The notes under the pieces are model-generated. The model had not been told where the DNA came from, did not search any database, and worked only from the letters and a program-made list of their open reading frames with translations. Shown here piece after piece: positions 17,448 through 25,062 of a stretch of DNA of 35,515 bases. Position numbers and translations under genes: made by a program. Every line of letters starts with the position of its first letter. Positions within the stretch are counted from its first letter, which is position 1. The DNA comes from Oscillospiraceae bacterium (GTDB lineage: Bacteria; Bacillota; Clostridia; Oscillospirales; CAG-272): positions 1 to 35,515 of the forward strand of contig SVSU01000010.1 of NCBI GenBank assembly GCA_015064135.1, in the 5' to 3' direction.

Positions 17448-18317
17448 TTATTCTGCGTTTGTTTCTGTTTCCTCAACAGTTTCAGTTTCGGTTTTGTTTT
17501 CTGTTTCGGCTCTTACGATAACTCCGTTTTCAAAATATCCGGTGTACTCTCTTCCGGAAGGCCATCTGTATGTTCCTGCTCCCGACATCATGTTATTCAT
17601 GAATTCTCCCTCGTAGGACTCACCGTTTGCCCAGGTATACATACCGATACCTTGCCTCATATCGTTTTCGTAGCTTCCTTCATAAACATCGCCGTTTGCC
17701 CATGTGTATATGCCGTTTCCGTGTTTCATGTCATCTTTGTAGCTTCCCTCGTAGGAGTTTCCGCTTGCATATACATATTTTCCCTCGCCGTTTTTCTTAT
17801 CGGCAAGGAAGCCGCCTTCATACCATGATCCGTCGGAGTAGGTGTATTTTCCTTCACCCTCCTTCATTTCATTGAGAAAATCACCTTCATAAACGTCGCC
17901 GTTGTTGTATTTGTATACACCGTAACCGGAGATTCTGTCCATGAGAAATTCGCCTTCGTAAACATCACCGTTTTCGTAGGTGATCTTTCCTGTACCGTCC
18001 TTCATGAGATTGTCAAGCTCACCCTCGTAAGTATCGCCGTTTGAATAAGCGATCTGACCGGTTTTAACATTCAGATTTGCAGACAGTCCATCGGAGTAAA
18101 TGATCTTTCCGCGAACAGGGTCACCATTATCGTCAACGGTTCCGAAGAATTTCACATAACTGTTGTCCGTTATATTGACCTTCATGTATCGAATACCGAG
18201 AACGTGGATTCCGACGAGTATGGCTGCTGTACATATAACAGCGGCAATGACGATGGTAAGCATGACGGAAAACAGACTTTTCTGCTTTCTTCTGCGTCTT
18301 TTTTTGTTTGTAGCCAT
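17448..18317 (-). CDS. Membrane-anchored MORN-repeat protein
   Basis: The 289-residue protein starts with a very basic segment (NKKRRRRKQK, 4-13), then one transmembrane helix (about 16-40), which predicts an N-in, C-out anchor. Residues about 85-265 hold seven to eight MORN repeats of about 23 residues with the core Y-E-G-x-(F/Y)-x-x-(D/N)-x-(M/K)-x-G-x-G-x-Y-x-(Y/W). The Thr/Glu-rich tail (TETETVEETETNAE) is low complexity. MORN repeats often act in protein or lipid contacts; no function can be assigned here. It is the last of four minus-strand genes after parA, parB and a membrane protein. AAAGG lies 9 bases before the ATG. Confidence 0.85.
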   Translation of the reverse strand: MATNKKRRRRKQKSLFSVMLTIVIAAVICTAAILVGIHVLGIRYMKVNITDNSYVKFFGTVDDNGDPVRGKIIYSDGLSANLNVKTGQIAYSNGDTYEGELDNLMKDGTGKITYENGDVYEGEFLMDRISGYGVYKYNNGDVYEGDFLNEMKEGEGKYTYSDGSWYEGGFLADKKNGEGKYVYASGNSYEGSYKDDMKHGNGIYTWANGDVYEGSYENDMRQGIGMYTWANGESYEGEFMNNMMSGAGTYRWPSGREYTGYFENGVIVRAETENKTETETVEETETNAE

Positions 18318-18359
18318 GGTTATTAACCTTTCTGTTTGATTTGAATATTGTGATTAACC

Positions 18360-18911
18360 TCAATTTTTCAGTGTGCCGATAAAGTTATCAAGCATCTGCA
18401 GCAATTCCGGCGCCGCATATAAGGAAAAGTAAGCGGCGGCGATGAGCAGAACAGCTGTGAATATAAAGCTTGCCGCAGGTCTTTTGGCTTCGGAAAAACG
18501 AATTTCCGCTTTCGTTCTGTTTTCCTCAGGCAGATAAAATTTTGCTTTATCCATGGGGAGGTCTGCTTTTTTACCTATATTATCCTGCTCCTTCGGGTCA
18601 AAACCAAGCAAATCTTTTTCATTGGCACAGATGACATATCGTCTTATCGGTTTATAGGGTGATTTTAATGCTGATCTCAGATACCATTTTCCTTTTGCTT
18701 CCGCTTCAGAAAGGGTAACGGCTTTTTCCTCGTCTGAGATGCCTTTCTTCACTAAAGTTTTAATAAACGATGAGGTTATGTTTTTGTATATGAGAGATAG
18801 AAAGATCCCTGCTATGATTCCGCCACAGATTCCCCAGACGACAAGACCGAGGGATCCGGCAGACAGGGAAGAAAGATCAAGATGGGCGTAATTGTACACG
18901 GTACAGAGCAT
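18360..18911 (-). CDS. Two-helix membrane protein of unknown function
   Basis: I do not recognise this 183-residue protein. It has a hydrophobic helix near 22-45 and another near 148-172, separated by a charged cytoplasmic-type domain of about 100 residues rich in Lys and Glu. GGAG lies 7 bases before the ATG at 18911. It is 57 bases downstream of parB and 42 bases upstream of the MORN gene on the same strand, so the four genes may form one operon. A link to chromosome segregation is only suggested by position. Confidence 0.7.
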   Translation of the reverse strand: MLCTVYNYAHLDLSSLSAGSLGLVVWGICGGIIAGIFLSLIYKNITSSFIKTLVKKGISDEEKAVTLSEAEAKGKWYLRSALKSPYKPIRRYVICANEKDLLGFDPKEQDNIGKKADLPMDKAKFYLPEENRTKAEIRFSEAKRPAASFIFTAVLLIAAAYFSLYAAPELLQMLDNFIGTLKN

Positions 18912-18968
18912 ATAATAACTCCATTCTCAAAGATTTTATTCCTGTCAATTCCGAGTTATGCTTTTTTA

Positions 18969-19859
18969 TTAAAGATTGTCAAGAAATCCTTTGCCTGCAA
19001 GAATTTCCAGCAGTTCACAGAGGTCCTCATTGTCCCTGTATTCGATCTGAAAAGTCTTTTTCTTTTTTGTGTCCGTTATCTTGCATCTTCTGCCTGTTGT
19101 TTCCGTGAATTTGGATTCAAGGGAGGAGTAGTAATCTACATTCAGTTCCTGTCGTTTGCTTTCTTCTTTTTTATTCTTTTTTTCAAAGGCTTTGTTAGCG
19201 GATTTTACGGCTTCTTCAAGTTCTCTTACAGAAAGCTCTTTGCTTATGCATCGTTGTGCAAGAGGGAGGATGAGGGATTTATCCGTTAAACCGAGAAGTG
19301 TCCTTGCGTGTCCTTGTGAAAGAGAACCGTCCGCCAGCAATTTTGCAGCCGCTTCCGGAAGATCAAGCAGACGAAGGGAATTTGCAACGGCACTTCTTGA
19401 TTTTCCGATCTGTATAGCGATCTCCTCCTGGTTCATGCCGTAGCCTTTGATCATTTCGCGGTATGCCTTTGCTTCCTCGTATGGGTTCAGATCCTCGCGC
19501 TGTATATTCTCAATGAGTGCGTATTTTGCCGCTTCAAAGTCCGTGGCATCAACAATCACAACGGGGACTGTGTTTAGTCCTGCCAGTTTTGAGGCTCTGA
19601 ATCTTCTCTCTCCTGCAATGATCTCGTATCTTTCTCCGATTTTTCTCACAAGAATGGGCTGAAGAACGCCGTTTGCCGAAATGGAATCCGCAAGCTGTGC
19701 CAGGGCTTCGCTGTCGAATGTTTTTCTCGGCTGATTTGCTTTCGGGTCGATATCATATATGCTTACTTCGGTTACTGATTTTCCTTCTGTTTCCCCGGAA
19801 AACGTGTTTTCATCGAAGATGGCATCCAATCCTCTTCCCAGACCTTTGTTTTTTGCCAT
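18969..19859 (-). CDS. parB: Chromosome partitioning protein ParB (Spo0J)
   Basis: ParB is a CTP-dependent DNA clamp that loads at parS, spreads along DNA and recruits SMC. The 296-residue protein has the start KNKGLGRGLDAIF (3-15), typical of chromosomal ParB for the ParA contact, the CTP-binding motifs GERRFRA (83-89) and ENIQREDLNP (117-126), a helix-turn-helix (about 135-165, with IGKSRSAVAN), a Lys/Glu-rich linker and the C-terminal dimerisation domain ending in GKGFLDNL. It is encoded 66 bases downstream of parA. Two parS-type sites lie on either side of the locus. The ribosome binding site is weak and A-rich. Confidence 0.97.
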   Translation of the reverse strand: MAKNKGLGRGLDAIFDENTFSGETEGKSVTEVSIYDIDPKANQPRKTFDSEALAQLADSISANGVLQPILVRKIGERYEIIAGERRFRASKLAGLNTVPVVIVDATDFEAAKYALIENIQREDLNPYEEAKAYREMIKGYGMNQEEIAIQIGKSRSAVANSLRLLDLPEAAAKLLADGSLSQGHARTLLGLTDKSLILPLAQRCISKELSVRELEEAVKSANKAFEKKNKKEESKRQELNVDYYSSLESKFTETTGRRCKITDTKKKKTFQIEYRDNEDLCELLEILAGKGFLDNL

Positions 19860-19925
19860 TTTTTTATTTTGAGGGATCTTTCTTTTCCCCCAGAGAGCAA
19901 AACTCCCCCTCCTATTACAAAGCGT

Positions 19926-20714
19926 TTATAAAATGATCCCGATTCTGTGCAGTATTTCCTCTGCCACTTCGTCGTATGCCTTTGTTCCTTTGTTGAATTT
20001 ATCGTGATACATGGCAGGTGTGCCGAATCCCGGTGCTTCCGAAAGTTTGACAGCACGGGGAATCATTGTTTTAAATAGTTTATCAGAATAGTATTTTTTC
20101 AGCTCGTCCAAAACCTGAACCGATAAATTCAGACGCGGATTATGCATGGTGATAAGTATTCCCAAAATGGATAGTGTGGGATTATAGTGCTGTTTTACTT
20201 TTTTGATGGTGAGCATCAGCTGTGTCAGTCCCTCGAGGGCATAGTATTCGCTCTGCATTGGGATGATTACCCCGTTGCTTGCAGTCAGTGCGTTGACAGT
20301 AAGCATACTGAGGGAAGGGGGACAGTCGATCATGACAAAATCAAATCCTTCTGCCTCCGAAGCCTCTGAGATGAATCTGCTGAGACATTTTTCTCTTTGC
20401 TCAATATCAAACAGCTCAAATTCCGCACCTGCCAGATTGATTGTAGCCGGGACAACGTAGAGATGGTCAAATTGCGTTTTTACAACGCATTCAGCAGCAG
20501 GAATTGTGCCGAGGAGGGCATCATAAACGGAATGCTGAATACTCTTCTTGCTTATTCCCACACCTGTTGTGCTGTTTCCCTGGGGGTCGCAGTCAATGAG
20601 AAGCACATTATATCCCTTCGCTCCGATGGCTGCCGCAATATTGACGCACGATGTGGTTTTTCCAACGCCGCCTTTCTGATTGGCAAATGAGATCACATAA
20701 GGTTTTTTACTCAT
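19926..20714 (-). CDS. parA: Chromosome partitioning ATPase ParA (Soj)
   Basis: ParA/Soj is the ATPase that moves ParB-parS complexes and in B. subtilis also controls DnaA. The 262-residue protein has the deviant Walker A KGGVGKTTS (14-22) with its signature lysine, the DCDPQGNST switch region, the Walker B region MIDCPPSLS and the C-terminal basic region. It lacks the N-terminal helix-turn-helix of plasmid ParA, so it is of the small chromosomal type. It is the first gene of the minus-strand group, behind a consensus promoter with a parS site 10 bp upstream of the -35 box. Confidence 0.97.
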   Translation of the reverse strand: MSKKPYVISFANQKGGVGKTTSCVNIAAAIGAKGYNVLLIDCDPQGNSTTGVGISKKSIQHSVYDALLGTIPAAECVVKTQFDHLYVVPATINLAGAEFELFDIEQREKCLSRFISEASEAEGFDFVMIDCPPSLSMLTVNALTASNGVIIPMQSEYYALEGLTQLMLTIKKVKQHYNPTLSILGILITMHNPRLNLSVQVLDELKKYYSDKLFKTMIPRAVKLSEAPGFGTPAMYHDKFNKGTKAYDEVAEEILHRIGIIL

Positions 20715-20762
20715 TATAATGTCCGCGCTGCTCCTTCGCTGTTGAAATCGTTGTTTGATAAT

Positions 20763-20791
20763 ATTATAACCTTATTGCGCGAAAAAGTCAA
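20763..20791 (-). promoter_or_regulatory. Sigma-A promoter of parAB
   Basis: On the minus strand TTGACT (20786-20791) and a perfect TATAAT (20763-20768) are 17 bp apart. A perfect parS lies 10 bp upstream, so ParB spreading could repress this promoter. Confidence 0.85.
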
Positions 20792-20801
20792 CATGGTATA
20801 G

Positions 20802-20817
20802 TGTTTCACGTGAAACA
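20802..20817. promoter_or_regulatory. parS: parS site, perfect consensus
   Basis: TGTTTCACGTGAAACA matches the Bacillota parS consensus at all 16 positions. It lies between the divergent parA and mnmG promoters. Confidence 0.97.
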
Positions 20818-20906
20818 TTTTCATGAACCGAATCAAAAAATAAATTCTATAAATGTAAAATAGACCAAAGAAAAGGCGGAGTTTGCCCATCCTTTTGCCT
20901 TGCCCC

Positions 20907-20935
20907 TTGACGAAACTGTGCACATGGGGTATAAT
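20907..20935 (+). promoter_or_regulatory. Sigma-A promoter of mnmG
   Basis: TTGACG (20907-20912) and a perfect TATAAT (20930-20935) are 17 bp apart. The presence of this promoter rules out an in-frame upstream start at 20883. Confidence 0.85.
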
Positions 20936-20963
20936 ATTTCTAACAAACAAACGGAGAATAATA

Positions 20964-22859
20964 ATGATAGAAAACATATCTTTTGATATTGCCGTAGTTG
21001 GTGCGGGTCATGCAGGAGTGGAAGCGGCTCTTGCCTGTGCGAGAACGGGAATGAAAACAGCGCTGTTTACCTTATCCCTCGATGCGGTGGCAAATATGCC
21101 CTGTAATCCTTCCATCGGCGGAACGGGAAAGGGACATCTTGTTTTCGAGATTGATGCAATGGGCGGAGAGATGGGCTATGCAGCGGATGCTGTTACCATT
21201 CAATCGAGAACGCTGAATACAAGCAAAGGTGCGGCTGTGCGTTCAAAGCGCGTGCAGGCGGACAGAAGAAAATATTCGGATTTAATGAAAACCGTCCTTG
21301 AAGCTACACCCAATCTGTATGTCATTCAGGCAGAGGTAACCGATATTGTCACCGAGCCCGACGGAAACGGTCAGCTTACCGTAAAGGGAGTGAGCTGTGA
21401 GCCTTTCGGTGACTACACCTGTCGTGCGGCTATCGTCTGCTCGGGAACGTATCTGGGGGGTACCACCCATGTGGGCGATGTGATGAAGCGCTCGGGCCCC
21501 GATAATTCTCTCCCGGCGGAATCGCTGACGGAGGGTTTGCGCCGTCTCGGAGTTGAGCTGATGCGGTTTAAAACGGGAACACCGCCGAGAATCCATAGAA
21601 GAAGCATTGATTTCAGCGAACTGGAGATACAGTACGGTGAAGAATATATAACGCCCTACTCTGTCCGTACGGATGAGGCTGAGTTGAACTCACGAGAACA
21701 GGTGCCCTGCCATGTGGTGTACACAAACGCAGACACCCACAAGATCATTCTTGACAATCTCCACCGTTCTCCCTTGTATTCGGGAAGAATCCACGGCACA
21801 GGCCCCAGATATTGTCCGTCCATTGAGGATAAAGTGGTGCGTTTTTCGGATAAAGAACGGCATCAGCTTTTTGTTGAGCCAATGGGGTTGGAAACGGAGG
21901 AGATATATCTTCAAGGATTTTCGTCCTCTCTTCCGGCAGACGTGCAGCTGAAGATGCTTCGTTCCCTGAACGGTTTCCACCATGCGGAGATCATGCGAAG
22001 TGCCTATGCCATTGAATACGACTGTGTAAATCCCCTTGAGCTTGAGGCGACACTGGAATTCAAGAAGGTGAAGGGACTTTACGGCGCAGGACAGTTTAAC
22101 GGAACGTCGGGCTATGAAGAAGCGGCGGCACAGGGGCTTCTTGCAGGTATGAATGCATCACTGAAGCTCCGCGGCATGGAGCAGATCATTCTCCCTCGCC
22201 ACTCGTCTTATCTCGGCACCCTCATTGACGATCTTGTAACGAAGGGTACAAACGAGCCATACAGAATTATGACGGGACGGAGCGAATACCGCATTCTCAT
22301 CCGTCAGGACAATGCGGAAGAGCGCCTTTCCGAGTACGGACACTACTGCGGTCTGCTGTCTGACGAACGGTATGAGGCAACGCTTGAGAGAACACGGAAG
22401 GTCAAGGAGGAAGCGGAGAGACTTTCCCATGTGAATGTGGGCCCATCCTCGGGAATCAACCGACTCCTTTCGGAAAAGGGAACAGCGGAACTGAACTCGG
22501 GTGCGAATCTATGCGAGATCATCCGCCGTCCCCAGTTGACATACGAAGATACAGCCCCCTTTGATCCCGGCAGACCCCAGCTCCACCGTTCCATTAAGGA
22601 AAGAGTGGAGACAGAGATCAAATACGAGGGTTATATCAAGCATCAGTTGGATGAGGTAAAGCGCCAGTCCAAGGCGAACAACACCCTTCTTCCGACAGAT
22701 ATAGATTACAGCGAGATAAAGGGTCTCCGTCTGGAAGCAGCGCAGAAGCTGAGCAAGATCCGCCCGGCATCCATCGGTCAGGCGTCCCGAATCTCAGGGG
22801 TAAATCCTGCGGATATCACGGTGCTGATGATCTGGCTTCAGCTCAGGGGAGAACATTAG
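20964..22859 (+). CDS. mnmG: tRNA modification enzyme MnmG (GidA)
   Basis: MnmG is the FAD- and NADH-binding partner of MnmE in modifying tRNA U34. The 631-residue protein has the dinucleotide motif VVGAGHAGVEAA (11-22), the PCNPSIGGTGKGHL region, the conserved Cys-containing YCPSIEDKVVRF segment, and the MnmE-binding C-terminal helical domain. Length matches the family (620-640). I start at the ATG at 20964 with GGAG nine bases upstream, since the longer frame begins before the promoter. The gene opens the mnmG-rsmG-noc group; rsmG starts 82 bases after its stop. Confidence 0.97.
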   Translation: MIENISFDIAVVGAGHAGVEAALACARTGMKTALFTLSLDAVANMPCNPSIGGTGKGHLVFEIDAMGGEMGYAADAVTIQSRTLNTSKGAAVRSKRVQADRRKYSDLMKTVLEATPNLYVIQAEVTDIVTEPDGNGQLTVKGVSCEPFGDYTCRAAIVCSGTYLGGTTHVGDVMKRSGPDNSLPAESLTEGLRRLGVELMRFKTGTPPRIHRRSIDFSELEIQYGEEYITPYSVRTDEAELNSREQVPCHVVYTNADTHKIILDNLHRSPLYSGRIHGTGPRYCPSIEDKVVRFSDKERHQLFVEPMGLETEEIYLQGFSSSLPADVQLKMLRSLNGFHHAEIMRSAYAIEYDCVNPLELEATLEFKKVKGLYGAGQFNGTSGYEEAAAQGLLAGMNASLKLRGMEQIILPRHSSYLGTLIDDLVTKGTNEPYRIMTGRSEYRILIRQDNAEERLSEYGHYCGLLSDERYEATLERTRKVKEEAERLSHVNVGPSSGINRLLSEKGTAELNSGANLCEIIRRPQLTYEDTAPFDPGRPQLHRSIKERVETEIKYEGYIKHQLDEVKRQSKANNTLLPTDIDYSEIKGLRLEAAQKLSKIRPASIGQASRISGVNPADITVLMIWLQLRGEH

Positions 22860-22941
22860 AGAGATTCCCCCCCTTGTCCGAGGCGGCCCGGGGACCTCAT
22901 AAAATTAAAAAGGTTTTTTGGAGGGTTTTCAAGAAAAAAAT

Positions 22942-23811
22942 ATGTCTGATTTTAATAAAGAACATTTTACGGAATTGTACTTTCCTTTATTGGAATCTGC
23001 CCTTGCGGAATCTCCCGATGGGGGGCAGTGGAAGGAGATATTTTCGTCGGAGGATGTGGTCACACGGCTTCATTTGATTTGCGACAGTCTCCTTGACAAC
23101 GCGAAGCGGTTCAATCTGACTGCCATCACGGAGCCTCAGGCTGTGGTGGAAAAGCACATTATCGACTCCATTCTTCCTCTTGTGTACATTGAGCATGAGA
23201 CGGGATGCATTCTCGGAGGGGAAAATGCCTCGGGTGAGGATATTTCCCGAAAAATAACACCCCGTATCATCGACATCGGCGCAGGTGCGGGATTCCCCTC
23301 ATTACCCCTCGGCGGCGTATTATGCGACAGGGGATTCAAATTTCTGGCAGTGGACAGCACCGCAAAAAAAGTGCGGCATATCACGGAAACGGCAGAAAGA
23401 ATCGGCATTTCCCACGGTTTTCAGGGGATTTCCGCCCGAGCTGAGGATCTTGCCCACGGAAATATGGGAGCGAAGTCGGAAAAAGCGGCAAACGCCGCCC
23501 ACAACAAACTCCGTGAATCCTTCGGAATCGCCACGGCTCGCGCAGTTGCCGCACTTCCGGTCCTCGTCGAGCTTTGCGGCGCTTTTGTCGAGGTTGGCGG
23601 ATATTTCGCCTCCATGAAGGGAAAAAGCGACGAGGAGATCGCAGATGCGGCAAAGGGTGCGGCAAAAATGGGCTTTTCTCCTTGCAAAAAAATCGAATAC
23701 TGCCTCCCATGCGGCGATACACGGTCCATTGCCCTGTATCAGAAAATCCGTCGGACGGAGATCATTTACCCCCGTCCTTTTGCAAAAATTACAGCAAAAC
23801 CCCTTTCGTAA
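22942..23811 (+). CDS. rsmG: 16S rRNA (G527-N7) methyltransferase RsmG
   Basis: RsmG (GidB) methylates G527 of 16S rRNA using S-adenosylmethionine; its loss gives low-level streptomycin resistance. The 289-residue protein has FNLTAITEP, the LVEKH-like VVEKHIIDSI, and the SAM motif IIDIGAGAGFPSLPL. It is about 50 residues longer than usual because of two insertions, one before the SAM motif (GGENASGEDISRKITP) and one near KSEKAANAAHNKLRE. The ATG at 22942 fits the family N-terminus; a GGAGGG lies 17 bases upstream, further than ideal, and a TTG at 22918 is the alternative. It sits between mnmG and noc, as in B. subtilis. Confidence 0.94.
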   Translation: MSDFNKEHFTELYFPLLESALAESPDGGQWKEIFSSEDVVTRLHLICDSLLDNAKRFNLTAITEPQAVVEKHIIDSILPLVYIEHETGCILGGENASGEDISRKITPRIIDIGAGAGFPSLPLGGVLCDRGFKFLAVDSTAKKVRHITETAERIGISHGFQGISARAEDLAHGNMGAKSEKAANAAHNKLRESFGIATARAVAALPVLVELCGAFVEVGGYFASMKGKSDEEIADAAKGAAKMGFSPCKKIEYCLPCGDTRSIALYQKIRRTEIIYPRPFAKITAKPLS

Positions 23812-23965
23812 CATTCCCCGTCTTTCCCTCCCCGAATCATGTATAATCTATCCCTTTCCCACAGCGGAAGGGGATTTTTCTTATTCCCCGAGAAAACATC
23901 CCAAAAGATTGCCCGACATTTCAGCATTTCTCCTGTCGGTGGGTGATGTATAATATATTTGCGTT

Positions 23966-24005
23966 CTCGGGAAACTGCTTTTTTCGGCAGAACGAATTTC
24001 CCGAG
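23966..24005. promoter_or_regulatory. Nested inverted repeat in the noc leader
   Basis: CTCGGGAAA (23966-23974) and TTTCCCGAG (23997-24005) are perfect arms, with an inner CTGC/GCAG pair. The TTTCCCG and CGGGAAA halves resemble the two halves of the known Noc site ATTTCCCGGGAAAT, split by 22 bases. It may be a Noc autoregulatory site or an RNA hairpin ahead of noc. Confidence 0.5.
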
Positions 24006-24049
24006 CCCTTCCCCAAAACTTTTTTAATATGAATACAGGAGGAAAAGCG

Positions 24050-24889
24050 GTGTTTTTTAAGAAAATCGAGGAATTGAGAAAAGTGGTCAGGGATATTGAG
24101 ATCGACGAGATTATTGTTGGGACGGGGCGATTCAGGGTTCAGTTTGAGGGGGAGTCCATGCGTGCTCTTGCCGACAGTATAAAGAGCCATGGGGTCATTG
24201 AACCGCTTATCGTTCGGTTTGAGAATGGGCTTTACTACCTTGTGGCAGGGGAAAGGCGGCTTCGTGCGGCGGAGATGGCGGGTCTTTCCGTAGTACCGTG
24301 CATTTCGGTGGCGGCAACACAGATCGAGGCAGCGGTCATTGCCATTATTGAGAATCTGCACAGGGAGGATCTCAATATGTTCGAGGAAGCGTCAGCGATT
24401 CGCTCCCTTATCGAGCTGGGTTCCATGACGCAGGAGACACTTGCCCGTCGGCTGTCGGTGAGCCAGTCTTATATTGCAAATAAGCTGCGGCTTCTCAGAC
24501 TGTCGGAGGACGAAAAGGAGGCGATCGTGCGCTGCGGCTTGACGGAAAGGCACGCGAGGGCACTGCTGAGAATTTCCGCAGAGGGCGAGAGACGGGAGAT
24601 CCTCTCCATTATGATAGAAAGACAAATGAACGTGGCAGCGGCGGAGGAGTACATAGAGTCCATCCTCTGCGCGGAATCGAGGGCGAATGAGATTCGCTCA
24701 AAGCCCGACCGCAGCGAACAGAGGCACAAGCTGATTATAAAGGATATCAGATTGTTCTATAATTCCATAGATCATGCGGTGGATGTAATAAAAAAATGCG
24801 GAATCCCCGTGGAATCCACACGGAAGGAAACGGACAGCGGAACATTGATCTCCATCCTTCTCCCAAAGGAGTGGAGGGCGGCAGGCTGA
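24050..24889 (+). CDS. noc: Noc-like ParB-family nucleoid occlusion protein
   Basis: Noc is a ParB paralogue that binds its own sites and the membrane and blocks division over the nucleoid. The 279-residue protein has the CTP-binding motifs GERRLRA (68-74) and ENLHREDLN (101-109), a helix-turn-helix with LSVSQSYIANKLRLL, and TERHARALL. Its C-terminal domain differs from that of ParB and resembles Noc. The first residues (FFKKIEELRKVVRDI) could form an amphipathic helix, which Noc uses to bind membrane. The usual N-Q-P-R stretch near residue 27 is missing. AGGAGG (24037-24042) fixes the GTG at 24050 as start; the ATG at 24029 lies before it. Position after rsmG matches B. subtilis noc. Confidence 0.87.
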   Translation: MFFKKIEELRKVVRDIEIDEIIVGTGRFRVQFEGESMRALADSIKSHGVIEPLIVRFENGLYYLVAGERRLRAAEMAGLSVVPCISVAATQIEAAVIAIIENLHREDLNMFEEASAIRSLIELGSMTQETLARRLSVSQSYIANKLRLLRLSEDEKEAIVRCGLTERHARALLRISAEGERREILSIMIERQMNVAAAEEYIESILCAESRANEIRSKPDRSEQRHKLIIKDIRLFYNSIDHAVDVIKKCGIPVESTRKETDSGTLISILLPKEWRAAG

Positions 24890-25015
24890 GAAAAAGATGA
24901 AACGGGTGTAATTGTGAAGCGGTCCGCCTATTGTGCTTGCACTCAGAAAGGCGAAACGGACAGTGAAATAAGATACTCTGCTGCCAACCAAATATTTTGA
25001 AAAATCACTACATAC

Positions 25016-25054
25016 AAAAAGACGGGCGTACCAACTGATACACCCGTCTTTTTT
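25016..25054. terminator. Bidirectional terminator
   Basis: GACGGGCGT (25021-25029) pairs with ACACCCGTC (25040-25048) with one G-U pair. T-runs flank it on both strands, so it can end noc transcripts on the plus strand and the discoidin-like gene on the minus strand. The rest of the 173-base spacer 24890-25062 shows nothing else. Confidence 0.88.
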
Positions 25055-25062
25055 ATGTTTGA

